64,000 bases of DNA from Aulosira sp. FACHB-615 (GCF_014698045.1 NZ_JACJSE010000004.1:1-64000), one strand, 5' to 3'. Counted from the stretch's first letter, positions 1-10,368 are shown. Notes: generated by a model from the letters alone, not told the origin. Translations and numbers: made by a program.

Positions 1-1
1 T

Positions 2-97
2 GAAATGCCTGAGCCTATTTTATTAAGTCAGATTTTTGCCAAGCTTACTTCTTTAGGACGTATTCATCCCGTTTCTACAGGTGTTGAACCCTCGTAA
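2..97 (+). CDS. C-terminal fragment of an upstream gene (partial, unidentified)
   Basis: A frame open from the left edge reads about 31 codons, ending in ...GVEPS and TAA at 95-97. Its composition is protein-like (EPILLSQIFAKL, then TSLGRIHP), but it is too short to assign. Because an FGE-family gene lies 1.4 kb downstream, a sulfatase is one thing to look for to the left, but nothing visible here shows one. It could also be a chance open frame. Confidence 0.3.
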   Translation, partial: EMPEPILLSQIFAKLTSLGRIHPVSTGVEPS

Positions 98-309
98 ATT
101 GGCTACGGTATTGTACACCGTTAAGAGAACTCCTTGAAAAGCTTGTTGATGGAGTTGAAAACTAAAGCTATCTTAACTCCCTGATTACACTACAGTATAC
201 TACACAGAAGAATTAGGAGAATCTTTCAAATACTATTTATTGTTAAAGATCGATCCTCCTTTTTCTCTGAACAACCCTGCAAACTCTTTTGAATATATTT
301 AAATTTGTC

Positions 310-1413
310 ATGAATTTTCCCAATATTAACCGAAAGACTATCTCGTTTTTTCTCGCAGTTTTCTTATCAATCTTTTGCTTGGGAGGAGCTTTTAGCTGTC
401 TGCCGGCTTATGCAGCCTTAGAGTCTTGGTCTGACACTTCTACTAATAAACAAGCAATCGTTGATTTTGTTAACAAAGTGATTGCGGATGGTATTTCAGA
501 AAAAGATCGTATTGCTGTCTTTGATAATGATGGAACTTTATGGGCTGAAAGACCTCATTATTTTCAAAAAGATTTTATTAAAGACAGATTGAAGAAATCA
601 TCAAACGTCAGAGTCAGTAACTTAGTGAAAATGACGCAAAAAGAAATCGAGAAAACTATAGGAGAGCCTATTTCAGCCGAGGGTAAAATCATTCTCAGCG
701 AAATCCCCAGTACAATTGGAATAACCAACGGTCAATATAAGACTCAAGCTCACGATTTTCTGGTTAATACCAATCATAATAAATTGGCTTCTAGTGATGA
801 TAAAGGTTTTATAAGGTTCGATACGCCCTACATCAACCTAACTTATCAACCCGTTATTGAGTTAGTTAATTACCTCAAAGAGAATGGGTTCAAAGTCTAT
901 ATTTGTTCTGGCGGTGGCATTTATTTTGTCCGTTCCTTTTCTGATGAAGCTTATGGCATTCCCTCTGAAGAAGTGATCGGTTCTGCCATTAAGACAACCT
1001 ATGATGAGTCGAATAAAATTGATGGACAGGGGGGAAGTTTGGTGCGTAAATTATCGTTAGCTCACTATGGCGATCAACAGGGTAAACCCGTAGGTATTGA
1101 ACTCTTTATTGGGAAAAGACCTTTGATTGCTGTGGGTAACTCTAGTGGTGATTTTGAGATGTTTAAATACACAGATTCTGGGTTTGATAAATCCTTAATT
1201 GTGTTAATTAACCATGATGATTGTGAGCGAGAATATAAATACAATGATGTGCCTGGAAGCACTCATTTGAAAGATGGTGTGGAAGTACCTGATAATGAAT
1301 CTCTCGACTATGCCCAAAATCATGATAATTGGATTGTAGTTAGTATGAAGAATGATTTTAAGTCCATTTTTAAGTCAAACCCATCAAGAACACATCCTGT
1401 TTGTTCTAACTAA
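310..1413 (+). CDS. Exported HAD-superfamily phosphatase-like protein
   Basis: Secreted haloacid-dehalogenase-fold protein of about 367 residues. The frame extends up to a TTG at 289, but the ATG at 310 gives a clean Sec signal peptide: a hydrophobic core at residues 11-30 and an AYA-ALE cleavage site near residue 35. HAD motif I is FDNDGTLWAE, with the nucleophile D72 and acid/base D74. A Ser/Gly-rich segment (YICSGGG) and a GNSSGDFEMF segment fit motifs II and III/IV of the phosphoserine-phosphatase-like branch. The substrate cannot be read from sequence; a periplasmic phosphomonoesterase is the inference. It lies 84 bp upstream of, and on the same strand as, an exported FGE-family gene, suggesting a shared periplasmic role. 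Confidence 0.75.
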   Translation: MNFPNINRKTISFFLAVFLSIFCLGGAFSCLPAYAALESWSDTSTNKQAIVDFVNKVIADGISEKDRIAVFDNDGTLWAERPHYFQKDFIKDRLKKSSNVRVSNLVKMTQKEIEKTIGEPISAEGKIILSEIPSTIGITNGQYKTQAHDFLVNTNHNKLASSDDKGFIRFDTPYINLTYQPVIELVNYLKENGFKVYICSGGGIYFVRSFSDEAYGIPSEEVIGSAIKTTYDESNKIDGQGGSLVRKLSLAHYGDQQGKPVGIELFIGKRPLIAVGNSSGDFEMFKYTDSGFDKSLIVLINHDDCEREYKYNDVPGSTHLKDGVEVPDNESLDYAQNHDNWIVVSMKNDFKSIFKSNPSRTHPVCSN

Positions 1414-1497
1414 ATTTTAATCCGTAGGGTGGGCTATTCTACCCTACCGCCCGTTAAATTAAGACTTTATATTGTTAAAATTTGCCCACTTACTTTG

Positions 1498-2496
1498 ATG
1501 AAGAATTTTGTCCTAAAGTCACTCATTCTCTGTTTACTAACTCTCTCTTTAATTTTCAGTTCTTCCATTCCAGTAAAAGCATCTCCCATAAACAATAAAT
1601 GTCCAGAGAGCATGGTATTGATTCCTAGCGGAACCTTTAATATCGGTTCAGATACTCACTATGAATCAGAACGTTCTGCTAAAGATATTACTGTTGATAG
1701 TTTCTGCATTGATCGCCACGAAGTCACTAACGCAGAGTTTCGCCAGTTTGTGGAAGCTACAAGCTATCAAACCATTGCAGAACGACCTCTACCTAAAGAA
1801 CAATTTCCGGATTTAACCAATGAACAACGTCAACCCGGTTCTCTTGTCTTTCAACCTCCTTCCGGCGGCATTCAAAAGATAGCTTATTTAAGCTGGTGGC
1901 ATTGGGTTGTCGGTGCTAACTGGCAACATCCTTACGGACCTGATAGCAACATCGAAGGGAAAGATAACCATCCTGTTGTTCATATCGCTTATGATGATGC
2001 TCTTGCTTATGCCAATTGGATCGGGAAATCTCTCCCGACTGAGGCACAATGGGAATATGCCGGGCGAGGGGGACTTAAAGATCAAGATTTTACTTGGGGC
2101 AATCAATATTCTGCCAAAAAGGCCAATACTTGGCAGGGGATTTTTCCCTTCTTCAACAAGGAAGAAGATGGAAATATAGGAACCGCCCCCGTAGAATCTT
2201 ATCCGCCTAATGGCTATGGGTTGTATGATATGACAGGCAATGTCTGGGAATTAACCTCTGATTGGTATCGTGTGGGACACTCAGGAAAGGATCATAGTCT
2301 TAATCCAGTCGGTCCGAATAAGGAGGCCAGTTTTGACCCCAAAAAACCTGATGAGGGTGCATTGCACGTTATTAAAGGAGGTTCTTACCTGTGCGCTAAA
2401 AATTATTGTAGTCGTTATCGGCCAGGCGCCAGGGAATCTCAAGCACCTGATACCGGAACGACTCATATCGGGTTTCGTTTAGTCAAGAACTTATAG
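1498..2496 (+). CDS. Exported formylglycine-generating-enzyme (SUMF1/FGE) family protein
   Basis: FGE-sulfatase domain protein of about 332 residues. The frame can be extended to a GTG at 1429, but the ATG at 1498 starts a typical signal peptide (KSLILCLLTLSLIFSSS, then VKA-SP, cleavage near residue 28). The core shows the family hallmarks: MVLIPSGTF near the start, DRHEVTNAEF, LPTEAQWEYAGRGG, GNVWELTSDW and IGFRLV at the end. Near the C-terminus KGGSYLCAKNYCSRYR carries two cysteines (C299 and C304) at the positions of the catalytic copper-binding pair of human FGE. This distinguishes it from the many SUMF1-fold proteins lacking them. Expected role: oxidation of a sulfatase active-site Cys to formylglycine. 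The oddity is the signal peptide, since most bacterial FGEs are cytoplasmic. No sulfatase (CxPxR) is visible in the window. Confidence 0.8.
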   Translation: MKNFVLKSLILCLLTLSLIFSSSIPVKASPINNKCPESMVLIPSGTFNIGSDTHYESERSAKDITVDSFCIDRHEVTNAEFRQFVEATSYQTIAERPLPKEQFPDLTNEQRQPGSLVFQPPSGGIQKIAYLSWWHWVVGANWQHPYGPDSNIEGKDNHPVVHIAYDDALAYANWIGKSLPTEAQWEYAGRGGLKDQDFTWGNQYSAKKANTWQGIFPFFNKEEDGNIGTAPVESYPPNGYGLYDMTGNVWELTSDWYRVGHSGKDHSLNPVGPNKEASFDPKKPDEGALHVIKGGSYLCAKNYCSRYRPGARESQAPDTGTTHIGFRLVKNL

Positions 2497-2618
2497 CGAT
2501 CGCATAACCTCAACTTTCGTGAAAAAATTATCAATGGCTGCGGCTGGTGTACAGTGAAAAGTTATATCATGTCCGGTTGCTTGAGATCATCTACTAGGTG
2601 CTGTTTCCCTTGATTTGA

Positions 2619-2655
2619 GCATCTGCGTAGGCGAAGCCCGCCGAAGGCATCGCCT
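2619..2655. repeat. Small dispersed cyanobacterial repeat (GCGTAGGCGAAGCCCGCC type)
   Basis: In the 475-bp spacer after the FGE gene there is a copy of the short imperfect palindrome seen throughout Nostoc/Anabaena genomes (GCGTAGGCGAAGCCCGCC, then GAAGGCATCGC). A related piece occurs inside the element at 39608-39767. The rest of the spacer (2497-2971) shows no gene. It ends in the CACTCAG heptamer array that touches the stop codon of the next gene. Confidence 0.6.
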
Positions 2656-2955
2656 AATCCTCCCTCTCCTAATTCGTTGTATCTTTTCACCAGGGCGTAT
2701 ATCCATGTTCTGCTGTAACCTGTGGCGTAAGTCCTATTAGTGTCATTAAGTTAAGCCTTACTCACTTTAAGCTTGCAACTATTACTATTGATATAGCTTG
2801 TATTTTTCCCTGCTACTTTTAAGCTAACGGTCTTTGAGTACAAGCTTTACAGGCTCAATGACAGTAATTTGGCATCACGACAAATAAAAAGTCACTGTAC
2901 AACAATTAGACGTGGCATTTACCGAGTGTGAAAGTGCTTCCTTCCTCTTTTTCTT

Positions 2956-2975
2956 ACTCAGCACTCAGCACTCAG
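2956..2975. repeat. Short CACTCAG/AGCACTC heptamer array (STRR-like)
   Basis: Two to three direct copies of the heptamer AGCACTC sit immediately downstream of, and partly inside, the end of the minus-strand kinase gene. The TGA stop (2972-2974 on the complement) is part of the repeat unit. The same heptamer recurs at about 10975-11000, 27560-27585, 46262-46275 and 53032-53108. Confidence 0.7.
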
Positions 2976-5900
2976 TACGGTAAAGCGATCGCAAAACAAC
3001 TACCAATGCCTAGCTCACTAGTTAAGGTAACATCTCCCCCATGTAATTCAACGATGCGTTTGACAATAGCTAGTCCTAACCCTGTACCTTGATACTTGCG
3101 GCTGAGGCTACTATCAACTTGAATGAAAGGTTCAAAAACTCTGTGGAGATTTTCTGGGGCGATACCAATACCTGTATCTGTGATGGCAATTTGCAGATAA
3201 TTTTGCTGATCAATTACCTTGGGAAAAATCACTTCTATAGTAATTGAACCACCATCTGGGGTGAATTTTACCGCATTATTGAGCAGATTAATTAATACTT
3301 GGCGAATGCGTCGTTCATCTATATATAAATTAGGTACATCAGCAGGTAATTTACTTTCTATTTGAATTGATTTTTTGGCGGCTTGGGGTTTGATTAATTC
3401 GAGACTTTGTTCACACAAGGGAATAACTGCGGTTTTGGTATATTGGAGTTCAATCTGGCCAGAGGAGATTTTGGAGATATCCAGAATATCGTTAATCAAT
3501 TCCAGTAAATGAAACCCACTCCGCTCGATGGTTTTGAGGGTTTTGAGTTGTTTTTCGGTCACTGGCCCAAAGATTTCTTCTTGCAATCCCTCCGTCATAC
3601 CTAAAATTACGTTCAGAGGGGTACGCAATTCGTGACTCATGGTAGCCAGAAACTCGTCTTTGAGTTGAGTTGCACGCATCAGTTCTGCATTGGCTTGTTT
3701 GAGTTGTTGTTCTTGTTGTTGGCGATCGCTAATATCTCGTGCGATGGTAGAAAAATACTCCACTTCACCATTGCTAGATTTGTGGGCAATCACTAGTTGC
3801 GAAACTGGAACTTCTCTTCCTTTGTGATCTAGCAGCGCCGTTTCTCCCACCCACATTCTTGAAATTCTCGCTGTCGGCAATGCTTGGTTGATAATTATCT
3901 CTAACGCCCAAGCTGGATGCTGTTCGGTAATATTCACTCGGTTGGCTGGTTCGGCTCCATCTAAATCCAATAAATTGCGCCAAGCTTGGTTGAGGTAGAG
4001 GATTTTACCTTGGGGATCGGCTGTACCAACAAAATCTGAGGTACTTTCGAGAATTGCCAGCTGTCGCTTTTGTTCTGCTTCAATTCGCTTAGAGTTGTTG
4101 ATATCTCGAATTATGCCTTGGTGTCGAATTACCTTACCGCCAGTATCCCGAATGGGTGTAACATTGACTGTCACCCACAAGTAACTCCCATCTTGGCAAA
4201 GATGGCGAAACTCTTGCTGGAGAATTGTTTCACCTTGCTCAATCAAACATCTCACCGGTTTTTGAATCTGTTCTTGATCATCGGGATGGATAAAAATTGA
4301 GAAGGATCTACCAATAAAATCATCTGGGTTAAATCCAAAGATTGTTTGAAACTGGGGAGAGAGATAAGTCAGTGTACCATCTATTTCTGCTGACCAAATC
4401 ACATCGCTGCCTCCTTCCACCAAGCCTCTGAATTTGGCTTCACTTTCTGCTAGAGCGGCTTCGGCTTGTTGGCGTTCTTGGAGCGATCGCTCTAATTGTT
4501 GGGCATAAGATTGGGATTGCTCATATAATCTGGCATTTACCAGGGAAATTGCCGCTTGAGAACATAGTAATTTCAGCAATTCCACTCGCTCATCGGTAAA
4601 AGCTCCAAAGGTAATGGCGTTTTCTAAGTACAAAACAGCTACTAATTGCCCTTGATTGAGAATTGGCGTACATAAAATACTTTTGGGTTGATGCTGGAGA
4701 CAATAAGGATCATTAATGGTGCTGATATGGGTTTTATAGTCGGTAATCACTGTTTCCCCAGTCCGCTCAACATAATGAATCAACGGGCGGAGGATGTGTT
4801 GGCATTTCTCGATAGGTTTACGTTCTAGAGATTGAACAGCATGGTTAAAATACTTAATTCCCAGTTCCAAAGCGCCGTCATAATTCCAAAACAGTGCGGC
4901 TTTGTCTGCACCAGCATTGGTAATCACCAGTTGAATCAAGTTCTGTAGTAGTCGATCAGTGTGAATTTCGCGGGAGAGGGTTTGATTGGCTTTGATTACT
5001 GTGTTTAAATCCAGGGTGGCGGAAAATTCTGGAGTCAGTTTCGATTTAGTGGCTGGTGTGGGGTTGGGGATGGGTGTGAGTAGGTGGGGATAGGTTTGTA
5101 CTAAATCCTGAGTTTTGGCTTTAGCTCCCCAAAGTTCATAGCAGCGATAAGCTTCCTGCATATAAATAGCGGCAAATTTCTCTTTACCCCAAGCTAGATA
5201 AAATTTGGCAGCGAGTTCGTTGGCGAGGGCTACATCTTGAATAAATCCGTTGGTTTTAGCATTGGCGATCGCGCGATCGTAATATTGCATCGCCTCAACT
5301 TGATTACCCACAACCCGATTTTTTTCGGCTATGACTAATTCCCAACGGTGTTGATGATTGCTGGGCGCAAAAGTTGCCCAATGATCTAACTTATCTTGTT
5401 GCTGTTGGACTTGCTGTAAAATTGCCTGACGCTCTTGTGGCGTCGCACTCGCATAAAGATTCAGTTGAATCAAGGCATCAAACCAGGTATGGATGACAAT
5501 TGTCAATGTTGCAGTTCCGCTATCAAGATACTCCACTGTTTGCGCCGACAGCCGTGCCGCCGCTTCATACTGGTGAAATAGGTAATACAAAACTGTTTGA
5601 TTGATATACCATTGCAACAAACCAGAAAGATAGTTATGCTCTCGTAGTTGGGGTAAGGCTGCATCTGCATCAAACATCTCACCAGTCAATTGTTCAGGAT
5701 GTAGATTATTACCTAGTAAGTTAATTACTGCTTGATGACAAACTGCTTGCAAAACTAAACAATGAGTATGCTGATGTTTGATAATCACTTGCCGATAAAA
5801 ATCCATCTTGAGGACTAATTCGGGTAAAGCCTGACCTTGATAATAAGCATAGATGCAATAAGCGCCGGCATTGAGATTGGCTGATTCTAGATCCCCAGTA

Positions 5901-8900
5901 GCGATGCCGCTTTGATAAGCTTGTTCTAGGGGATGTAAAACCTGGGACAAGTGATCTTTCCAATGTTTAATAAAGTAGTAATTTACAAACCCATTGCGGC
6001 TTTTAAATGCCTCAATTTGCAGGCGATCGCGCAATTTTATAGACAATTCTCCAAATTCGTAGCCGTTTTCAATATCATTAATCACACCGCAGAGAACTAT
6101 ACCATAGTCACCGTAAGCAAACACCGAAGTAGGCGAATTGCCAAATTGAATGGAGATTTCCACTTGTTTGAAAATCAGCAATGGCATTAAATCAGGTGCG
6201 ATGATGTAAGCTGCTGAGGACAAGACGGTTAAAACTTCCATCTGGGCTAACAGATGAGGATCTTTGAGGGGGGGCAAATCTAACAAACTCTCGATAGATT
6301 TATCGACCCATAGCGATCTCGTTCTGGCAAATGCTTGTTGAATATCTGCTTGAGTCGGCTGTGCGGGAAATTCTACTCCCAAGGAGCTTAAAAAATCTAA
6401 TCCAATTTGCAGGGAATCGGCAATTTTGCCTTGGACGTTAGCTGCAATAATACAGTTTTGCCGAACTTTGATGGTGTCTAGTAAATTCTGGGCATTTTGA
6501 CAGACAATCTCAGCCCATTTTGTCACCCCGGCAAAATCGGAATTGAGATAGCAAACTTCTGTGATTTCTTGGTGTAAGGCGAGAGTCAGAGGGTAGAGTC
6601 TTGTCCAAGCATCTGGCGGCAAAAGTTGGATACCTTGTTCAAAATAAGCGATCGCTGTTTTGTAGGTATGAGTTAATTTGGCTTTTCTCCCTGCTGCTAA
6701 ATTTAATTGAGCTAAATTTTCTCGTTCTGATGGTTGGGTAAGTAAAGTGATGCCGTCATTCCAATGATTGACAATTACAAACAAGCGTTCTTCCTGTGCT
6801 TCTGGAGTCAAATTCTCTAATAAAAGTTGACCAATTTTGAGATGAATCACTGGTTTTTGATATTCAGGAATGAGAATATAAGCTGCTTGTTGGACGCGAT
6901 CGTGTAAAAATATGTAGGAAACATTTTGTATTTTTTGTAATTTATTGATTAGATTTTCTGTGCCAATATAAAACTTATAAACTTCATTAATTGGTAATAC
7001 TAAACCTTCCTGTAAAGCTTTCCATAAATTAGCAGCCGCTTCTATTGGGGATTGTTGGGAAACAATTGCTAGAGTATCTAAATCAAAAGAGTTACCAATA
7101 CAAGCTGCTAACTGCAATAACTTTTGTGTGGCTGGTGGTAATCTTTGCAGTTGCCAACTCATCAAAGTCACAACATCTTCTGTGAGTGATTGAGTCGTGA
7201 TTTGGGTAATTTCACATTGCCAACAACCCAATTCCACATCAAATGTAATTAACCCATTTTGGTGCAGTGCTTTGAGAAATTGGTTGATGAAAAATGGATT
7301 ACCTTGCGTTTTTTGAAATACCAAGCCCGAAAGCGGTAATGCCAAACTCGCTTGACATTTGAGTGTATCAGCAACTAATTGATTGATATGTAATTGATGG
7401 AGTGGTGCTAAACTAATTTTATTAATAGTGACTTGATTTTTTTGTAGTTCACTCAAAGTCAACATCAATGGATGTCCTGCTTGGACTTCGTTATTGCGGT
7501 ACGCCCCAATTAATAAAAGGTAATTTGCCTCAGTGATTAATAGCTGAATTAATTTTAAGGATGCCCCATCAACCCACTGTAAATCATCTAAAAATATGAC
7601 TAGGGGATGGTCTGCACTGGTAAAAACTTGGGTAAATTTTTGGAATAATAAATTAAACCGATTTTCGGCGGCTGTTCCTGATAATTCTGCGGCTGGTGGT
7701 TGTTTGCCAATAATTTTTTCTAATTGGGGAATAACTTCAATAATTACCTGTGCATTTTCGCCCAGAGCTTGTAATATTTTTTGCCGCCATGCTTGAATTT
7801 GTGAATGATTTTCTGTTAATAACTGCCCAATTAAATCACGGAAAGCTTGCACAAAAGCACTCAAGGGAATATTCCGGTTAAATTGGTCAAATTTGCCTTT
7901 AATAAAATAACTACGTCGGCGCAAAATTGGTTTATGTATTTCATTCACAACCGCAGTTTTACCAATACCAGAAAACCCAGCCACCAGCATAATTTCCGTT
8001 GCGCCTAAACTGACGCGCTCAAAAACTGCTAGGAGCGTTTTAATTTCATTTTCTCTGCCATATAATTTATCAGGAATAATGAAGCGATCGCCAAAATCTC
8101 TTTGTGCAATTGGAAAGTCAGGAATTTGGCCAGTTGCTTGGAGTTGTCGGTAGCATTTTTCTAAATCAGATTTCAGTCCCAAAGCATTTTGATATCTGTC
8201 TTCAGCATTTTTAGCCATCATTTTCATGACGATATCAGCAATGACTTGGGGTATTCTTGGGTTAATATCGGGCAATTTTGGCGGAATTTCAGCAATATGA
8301 GCATGAAGCAACTCCATTGGATCATTTGCTGGAAAAGGTAACTTTCCTGTAAGTAATTGATAAAATGTTATTCCCAAAGAATAAAAGTCTGTACGATAAT
8401 CTATACCGCGATTCATTCTCCCTGTGTTCTCTGGCGATATGTAAGCGAGAGTTCCTTCTAAGACGTTAGGGTTAACAATGGTTTGGGTTTCGCGCGGCAG
8501 TAAAGATGCAATACTAAAATCAATTAATTTAACTTGTTTAGTTGCAGGATTAATTAATATATTCCTGGGTTGAATATCTTTATGGATGATGCGTTCGTGA
8601 TACAGTACATTTAAGGCATCGCAGAGTGCGATCGCTACTTCTAAAAATTCTTGTATTGATTTTAAGTTTTTCCCCACCCCCCACTCCTGGAGAGAAATTC
8701 CGCCAAAGTCTTCCATTACCAGCGCATAACCATTTTGGTAAGGTTCCAGGCTATGGGTTTGAATAATAAAAGGGGAGTTGAGATTTTTGGTGATTGTATA
8801 ATGGTTCCGCAATGATAAAATTTCACTGAAATTAGGATGAGGATTTTTGAGCAGCTTAATGACTACAGGCAATGAGTCAACTTCTCGATATCCTCGATAC

Positions 8901-8962
8901 ACTAGAGTTCTAGCGCCATTGTAGATTTCTGCAATCAAACGATATCCAGTCACACTCAGCAT
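2972..8962 (-). CDS. Trifunctional Ser/Thr kinase - AAA ATPase - sensor histidine kinase (HstK family)
   Basis: A 1996-residue cytoplasmic signalling protein. Order of domains: an Hanks-type protein kinase (residues 7-270; ATP-binding K36, catalytic loop HKDIQPRN with D129, and DFS in place of DFG); a predicted ATPase of the AAA_16 type (about 285-640; Walker A GFSGIGKT with K335, Walker B LVIFLDDLQW); a long helical/TPR-like region to about 1320; one GAF (about 1345-1495); two PAS (about 1515-1760); then HisKA with H1777 (SHELRTP) and HATPase_c (about 1880-1993, with DTGIGIAPE and GTGLGLAI). This architecture matches the HstK kinases of heterocystous cyanobacteria. The input signal is unknown. 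There is no adjacent response regulator. The start is the ATG at 8962; an internal HKD instead of HRD and DFS instead of DFG are seen in this family. Confidence 0.9.
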   Translation of the reverse strand: MLSVTGYRLIAEIYNGARTLVYRGYREVDSLPVVIKLLKNPHPNFSEILSLRNHYTITKNLNSPFIIQTHSLEPYQNGYALVMEDFGGISLQEWGVGKNLKSIQEFLEVAIALCDALNVLYHERIIHKDIQPRNILINPATKQVKLIDFSIASLLPRETQTIVNPNVLEGTLAYISPENTGRMNRGIDYRTDFYSLGITFYQLLTGKLPFPANDPMELLHAHIAEIPPKLPDINPRIPQVIADIVMKMMAKNAEDRYQNALGLKSDLEKCYRQLQATGQIPDFPIAQRDFGDRFIIPDKLYGRENEIKTLLAVFERVSLGATEIMLVAGFSGIGKTAVVNEIHKPILRRRSYFIKGKFDQFNRNIPLSAFVQAFRDLIGQLLTENHSQIQAWRQKILQALGENAQVIIEVIPQLEKIIGKQPPAAELSGTAAENRFNLLFQKFTQVFTSADHPLVIFLDDLQWVDGASLKLIQLLITEANYLLLIGAYRNNEVQAGHPLMLTLSELQKNQVTINKISLAPLHQLHINQLVADTLKCQASLALPLSGLVFQKTQGNPFFINQFLKALHQNGLITFDVELGCWQCEITQITTQSLTEDVVTLMSWQLQRLPPATQKLLQLAACIGNSFDLDTLAIVSQQSPIEAAANLWKALQEGLVLPINEVYKFYIGTENLINKLQKIQNVSYIFLHDRVQQAAYILIPEYQKPVIHLKIGQLLLENLTPEAQEERLFVIVNHWNDGITLLTQPSERENLAQLNLAAGRKAKLTHTYKTAIAYFEQGIQLLPPDAWTRLYPLTLALHQEITEVCYLNSDFAGVTKWAEIVCQNAQNLLDTIKVRQNCIIAANVQGKIADSLQIGLDFLSSLGVEFPAQPTQADIQQAFARTRSLWVDKSIESLLDLPPLKDPHLLAQMEVLTVLSSAAYIIAPDLMPLLIFKQVEISIQFGNSPTSVFAYGDYGIVLCGVINDIENGYEFGELSIKLRDRLQIEAFKSRNGFVNYYFIKHWKDHLSQVLHPLEQAYQSGIATGDLESANLNAGAYCIYAYYQGQALPELVLKMDFYRQVIIKHQHTHCLVLQAVCHQAVINLLGNNLHPEQLTGEMFDADAALPQLREHNYLSGLLQWYINQTVLYYLFHQYEAAARLSAQTVEYLDSGTATLTIVIHTWFDALIQLNLYASATPQERQAILQQVQQQQDKLDHWATFAPSNHQHRWELVIAEKNRVVGNQVEAMQYYDRAIANAKTNGFIQDVALANELAAKFYLAWGKEKFAAIYMQEAYRCYELWGAKAKTQDLVQTYPHLLTPIPNPTPATKSKLTPEFSATLDLNTVIKANQTLSREIHTDRLLQNLIQLVITNAGADKAALFWNYDGALELGIKYFNHAVQSLERKPIEKCQHILRPLIHYVERTGETVITDYKTHISTINDPYCLQHQPKSILCTPILNQGQLVAVLYLENAITFGAFTDERVELLKLLCSQAAISLVNARLYEQSQSYAQQLERSLQERQQAEAALAESEAKFRGLVEGGSDVIWSAEIDGTLTYLSPQFQTIFGFNPDDFIGRSFSIFIHPDDQEQIQKPVRCLIEQGETILQQEFRHLCQDGSYLWVTVNVTPIRDTGGKVIRHQGIIRDINNSKRIEAEQKRQLAILESTSDFVGTADPQGKILYLNQAWRNLLDLDGAEPANRVNITEQHPAWALEIIINQALPTARISRMWVGETALLDHKGREVPVSQLVIAHKSSNGEVEYFSTIARDISDRQQQEQQLKQANAELMRATQLKDEFLATMSHELRTPLNVILGMTEGLQEEIFGPVTEKQLKTLKTIERSGFHLLELINDILDISKISSGQIELQYTKTAVIPLCEQSLELIKPQAAKKSIQIESKLPADVPNLYIDERRIRQVLINLLNNAVKFTPDGGSITIEVIFPKVIDQQNYLQIAITDTGIGIAPENLHRVFEPFIQVDSSLSRKYQGTGLGLAIVKRIVELHGGDVTLTSELGIGSCFAIALPY

Positions 8963-9268
8963 ATTGCCAACTCTTAAATACCAAATATAAGTATTCCCAT
9001 ACGCAGTGTCTGTTTCTCCAGCTAGACGTATGAGTTTTAGTGTTAGCGGAATTAAGTTAACTGACAGATAAGAATTTAAGAATCAGAAGTCAGAATCCAG
9101 AATCATTAACAAATCAAGGTTTTTTGTCAGATATTCTGATTATTTAGAATTTTGATACTTAGTATTTCATATTTCAGCCGCGATCGCAACTAAGTATTAA
9201 TTCATGCTCAGGATGCAGCATGATTAATCAAATTTTCCCTAAACAGAAAATTGAATAGTCTAGAAATA

Positions 9269-9365
9269 CTAGTACAGGTTGGCAGAAATCAAGCACCCAT
9301 TATAAATTGCTGAAGAGCTTACTATCAGGGTTTCTTCACTTCAGACTTCAGGATTTTTGTACTAG
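9269..9365. repeat. MITE-like element, family C, copy 1
   Basis: The 461-bp spacer 8963-9423 holds no gene. It contains a roughly 97-bp element beginning CTAGTACAGGTTGGC and ending TGTACTAG, an inverted pair. Internal AATTGCTGAAGAGCTTACTATC-like sequence matches, with divergence, the element at 39608-39767. No transposase is present. To the left of the element is a stretch of imperfect AGAATC/AGAAGTC repeats and one HIP1-like site. Confidence 0.55.
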
Positions 9366-9423
9366 TGATTCTACTCTAAACCCGCAATATTTTGCAATAT
9401 TTATAAAAGTATTTACCTACTAA

Positions 9424-10359
9424 CTAAATAACATTTGTTTCCTGTAAAAATTTCAAAATTTCTGTATTAATCACTTTAGCTGAACCTGTAGAAGCATCAT
9501 GATAACAATCAGTCAAGATGTGAAATTTAGAATTAGCAATACATTGATGAAGCTTTTCGCCATGACTAGCCGGAAACCAACTATCTTTATCGCCCCATAA
9601 AATTAGTGTAGGACACTCAATATGAGATAGCTTGCTTTGAATCCTTGTGAGCATATTAGGTTGATTGCTTTGCAAGTTAGCAATTTCTCGCGCCGCCAGT
9701 TGCAAATCTTCAGCAACTTTTACTAAAGTTCCAGGAATTTCGATAAAAGGATAAGTAATCCAATACACATCTTCCTGTGACAAAATTGATGGGTCAAATA
9801 GCACTCTCCGGCGTTCAACTGCCATAATTTCTCTGACGAGTGGTGCAGCAAAATAAGCTAACCGCAAAGAGTCTATTGCTTGCAAAACTTCGATGGGTGT
9901 GTGAGCTAAAATTGACATTGCCCAATGGGGTAAGCGGTCAGCAAAAATTGGCACATTAACTACTATTAACCGTGAAATTAATTCTGGTTTTTCTTGTGCT
10001 AATGCTAAAGCAACTAAACCACCCAAAGACTCGGCAACTACAACCGCAGGTTCATCACATAATTCTTGAATAATCCGCTCTAATTCAATTACTTGATGAC
10101 CGTCATGTTCTCGACGCAGACAAGGTTTTTCAGAAAATCCAAAGCCTTTGGCATCAAAACAAATCACCCGAAAATATTTTGATAATGGTTCCACACTATA
10201 ACGCCAGTTATAGCTCCAACTGCCCATACCGTGCATTAAAATTAAGGGTTTACCTGTACCTTTTTCTCCATAGGCAATCTGCACAGGATATCCTTGAGCA
10301 TCAGTAATAATGAGGTTTTGCCGACCTTGCGGAAAAGTTTCTTGCCACCAATCTTTCAT
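9424..10359 (-). CDS. Alpha/beta hydrolase
   Basis: A 311-residue alpha/beta-hydrolase-fold protein without signal peptide. Visible features: the oxyanion region LILMHGMGSWSYNWR, nucleophile elbow VVAESLGGLV (Ser within ESLGG), a downstream acidic segment LILWGDKDSWFP and a C-terminal His in TDCYHDAS. The length is normal for the family. Substrate cannot be inferred; in cyanobacteria such proteins include esterases and haloperoxidase-like hydrolases. It follows the DUF4112 gene by 9 bp on the same strand, so the two are probably co-transcribed. Confidence 0.8.
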   Translation of the reverse strand: MKDWWQETFPQGRQNLIITDAQGYPVQIAYGEKGTGKPLILMHGMGSWSYNWRYSVEPLSKYFRVICFDAKGFGFSEKPCLRREHDGHQVIELERIIQELCDEPAVVVAESLGGLVALALAQEKPELISRLIVVNVPIFADRLPHWAMSILAHTPIEVLQAIDSLRLAYFAAPLVREIMAVERRRVLFDPSILSQEDVYWITYPFIEIPGTLVKVAEDLQLAAREIANLQSNQPNMLTRIQSKLSHIECPTLILWGDKDSWFPASHGEKLHQCIANSKFHILTDCYHDASTGSAKVINTEILKFLQETNVI

Positions 10360-10368
10360 GCTTTTATA

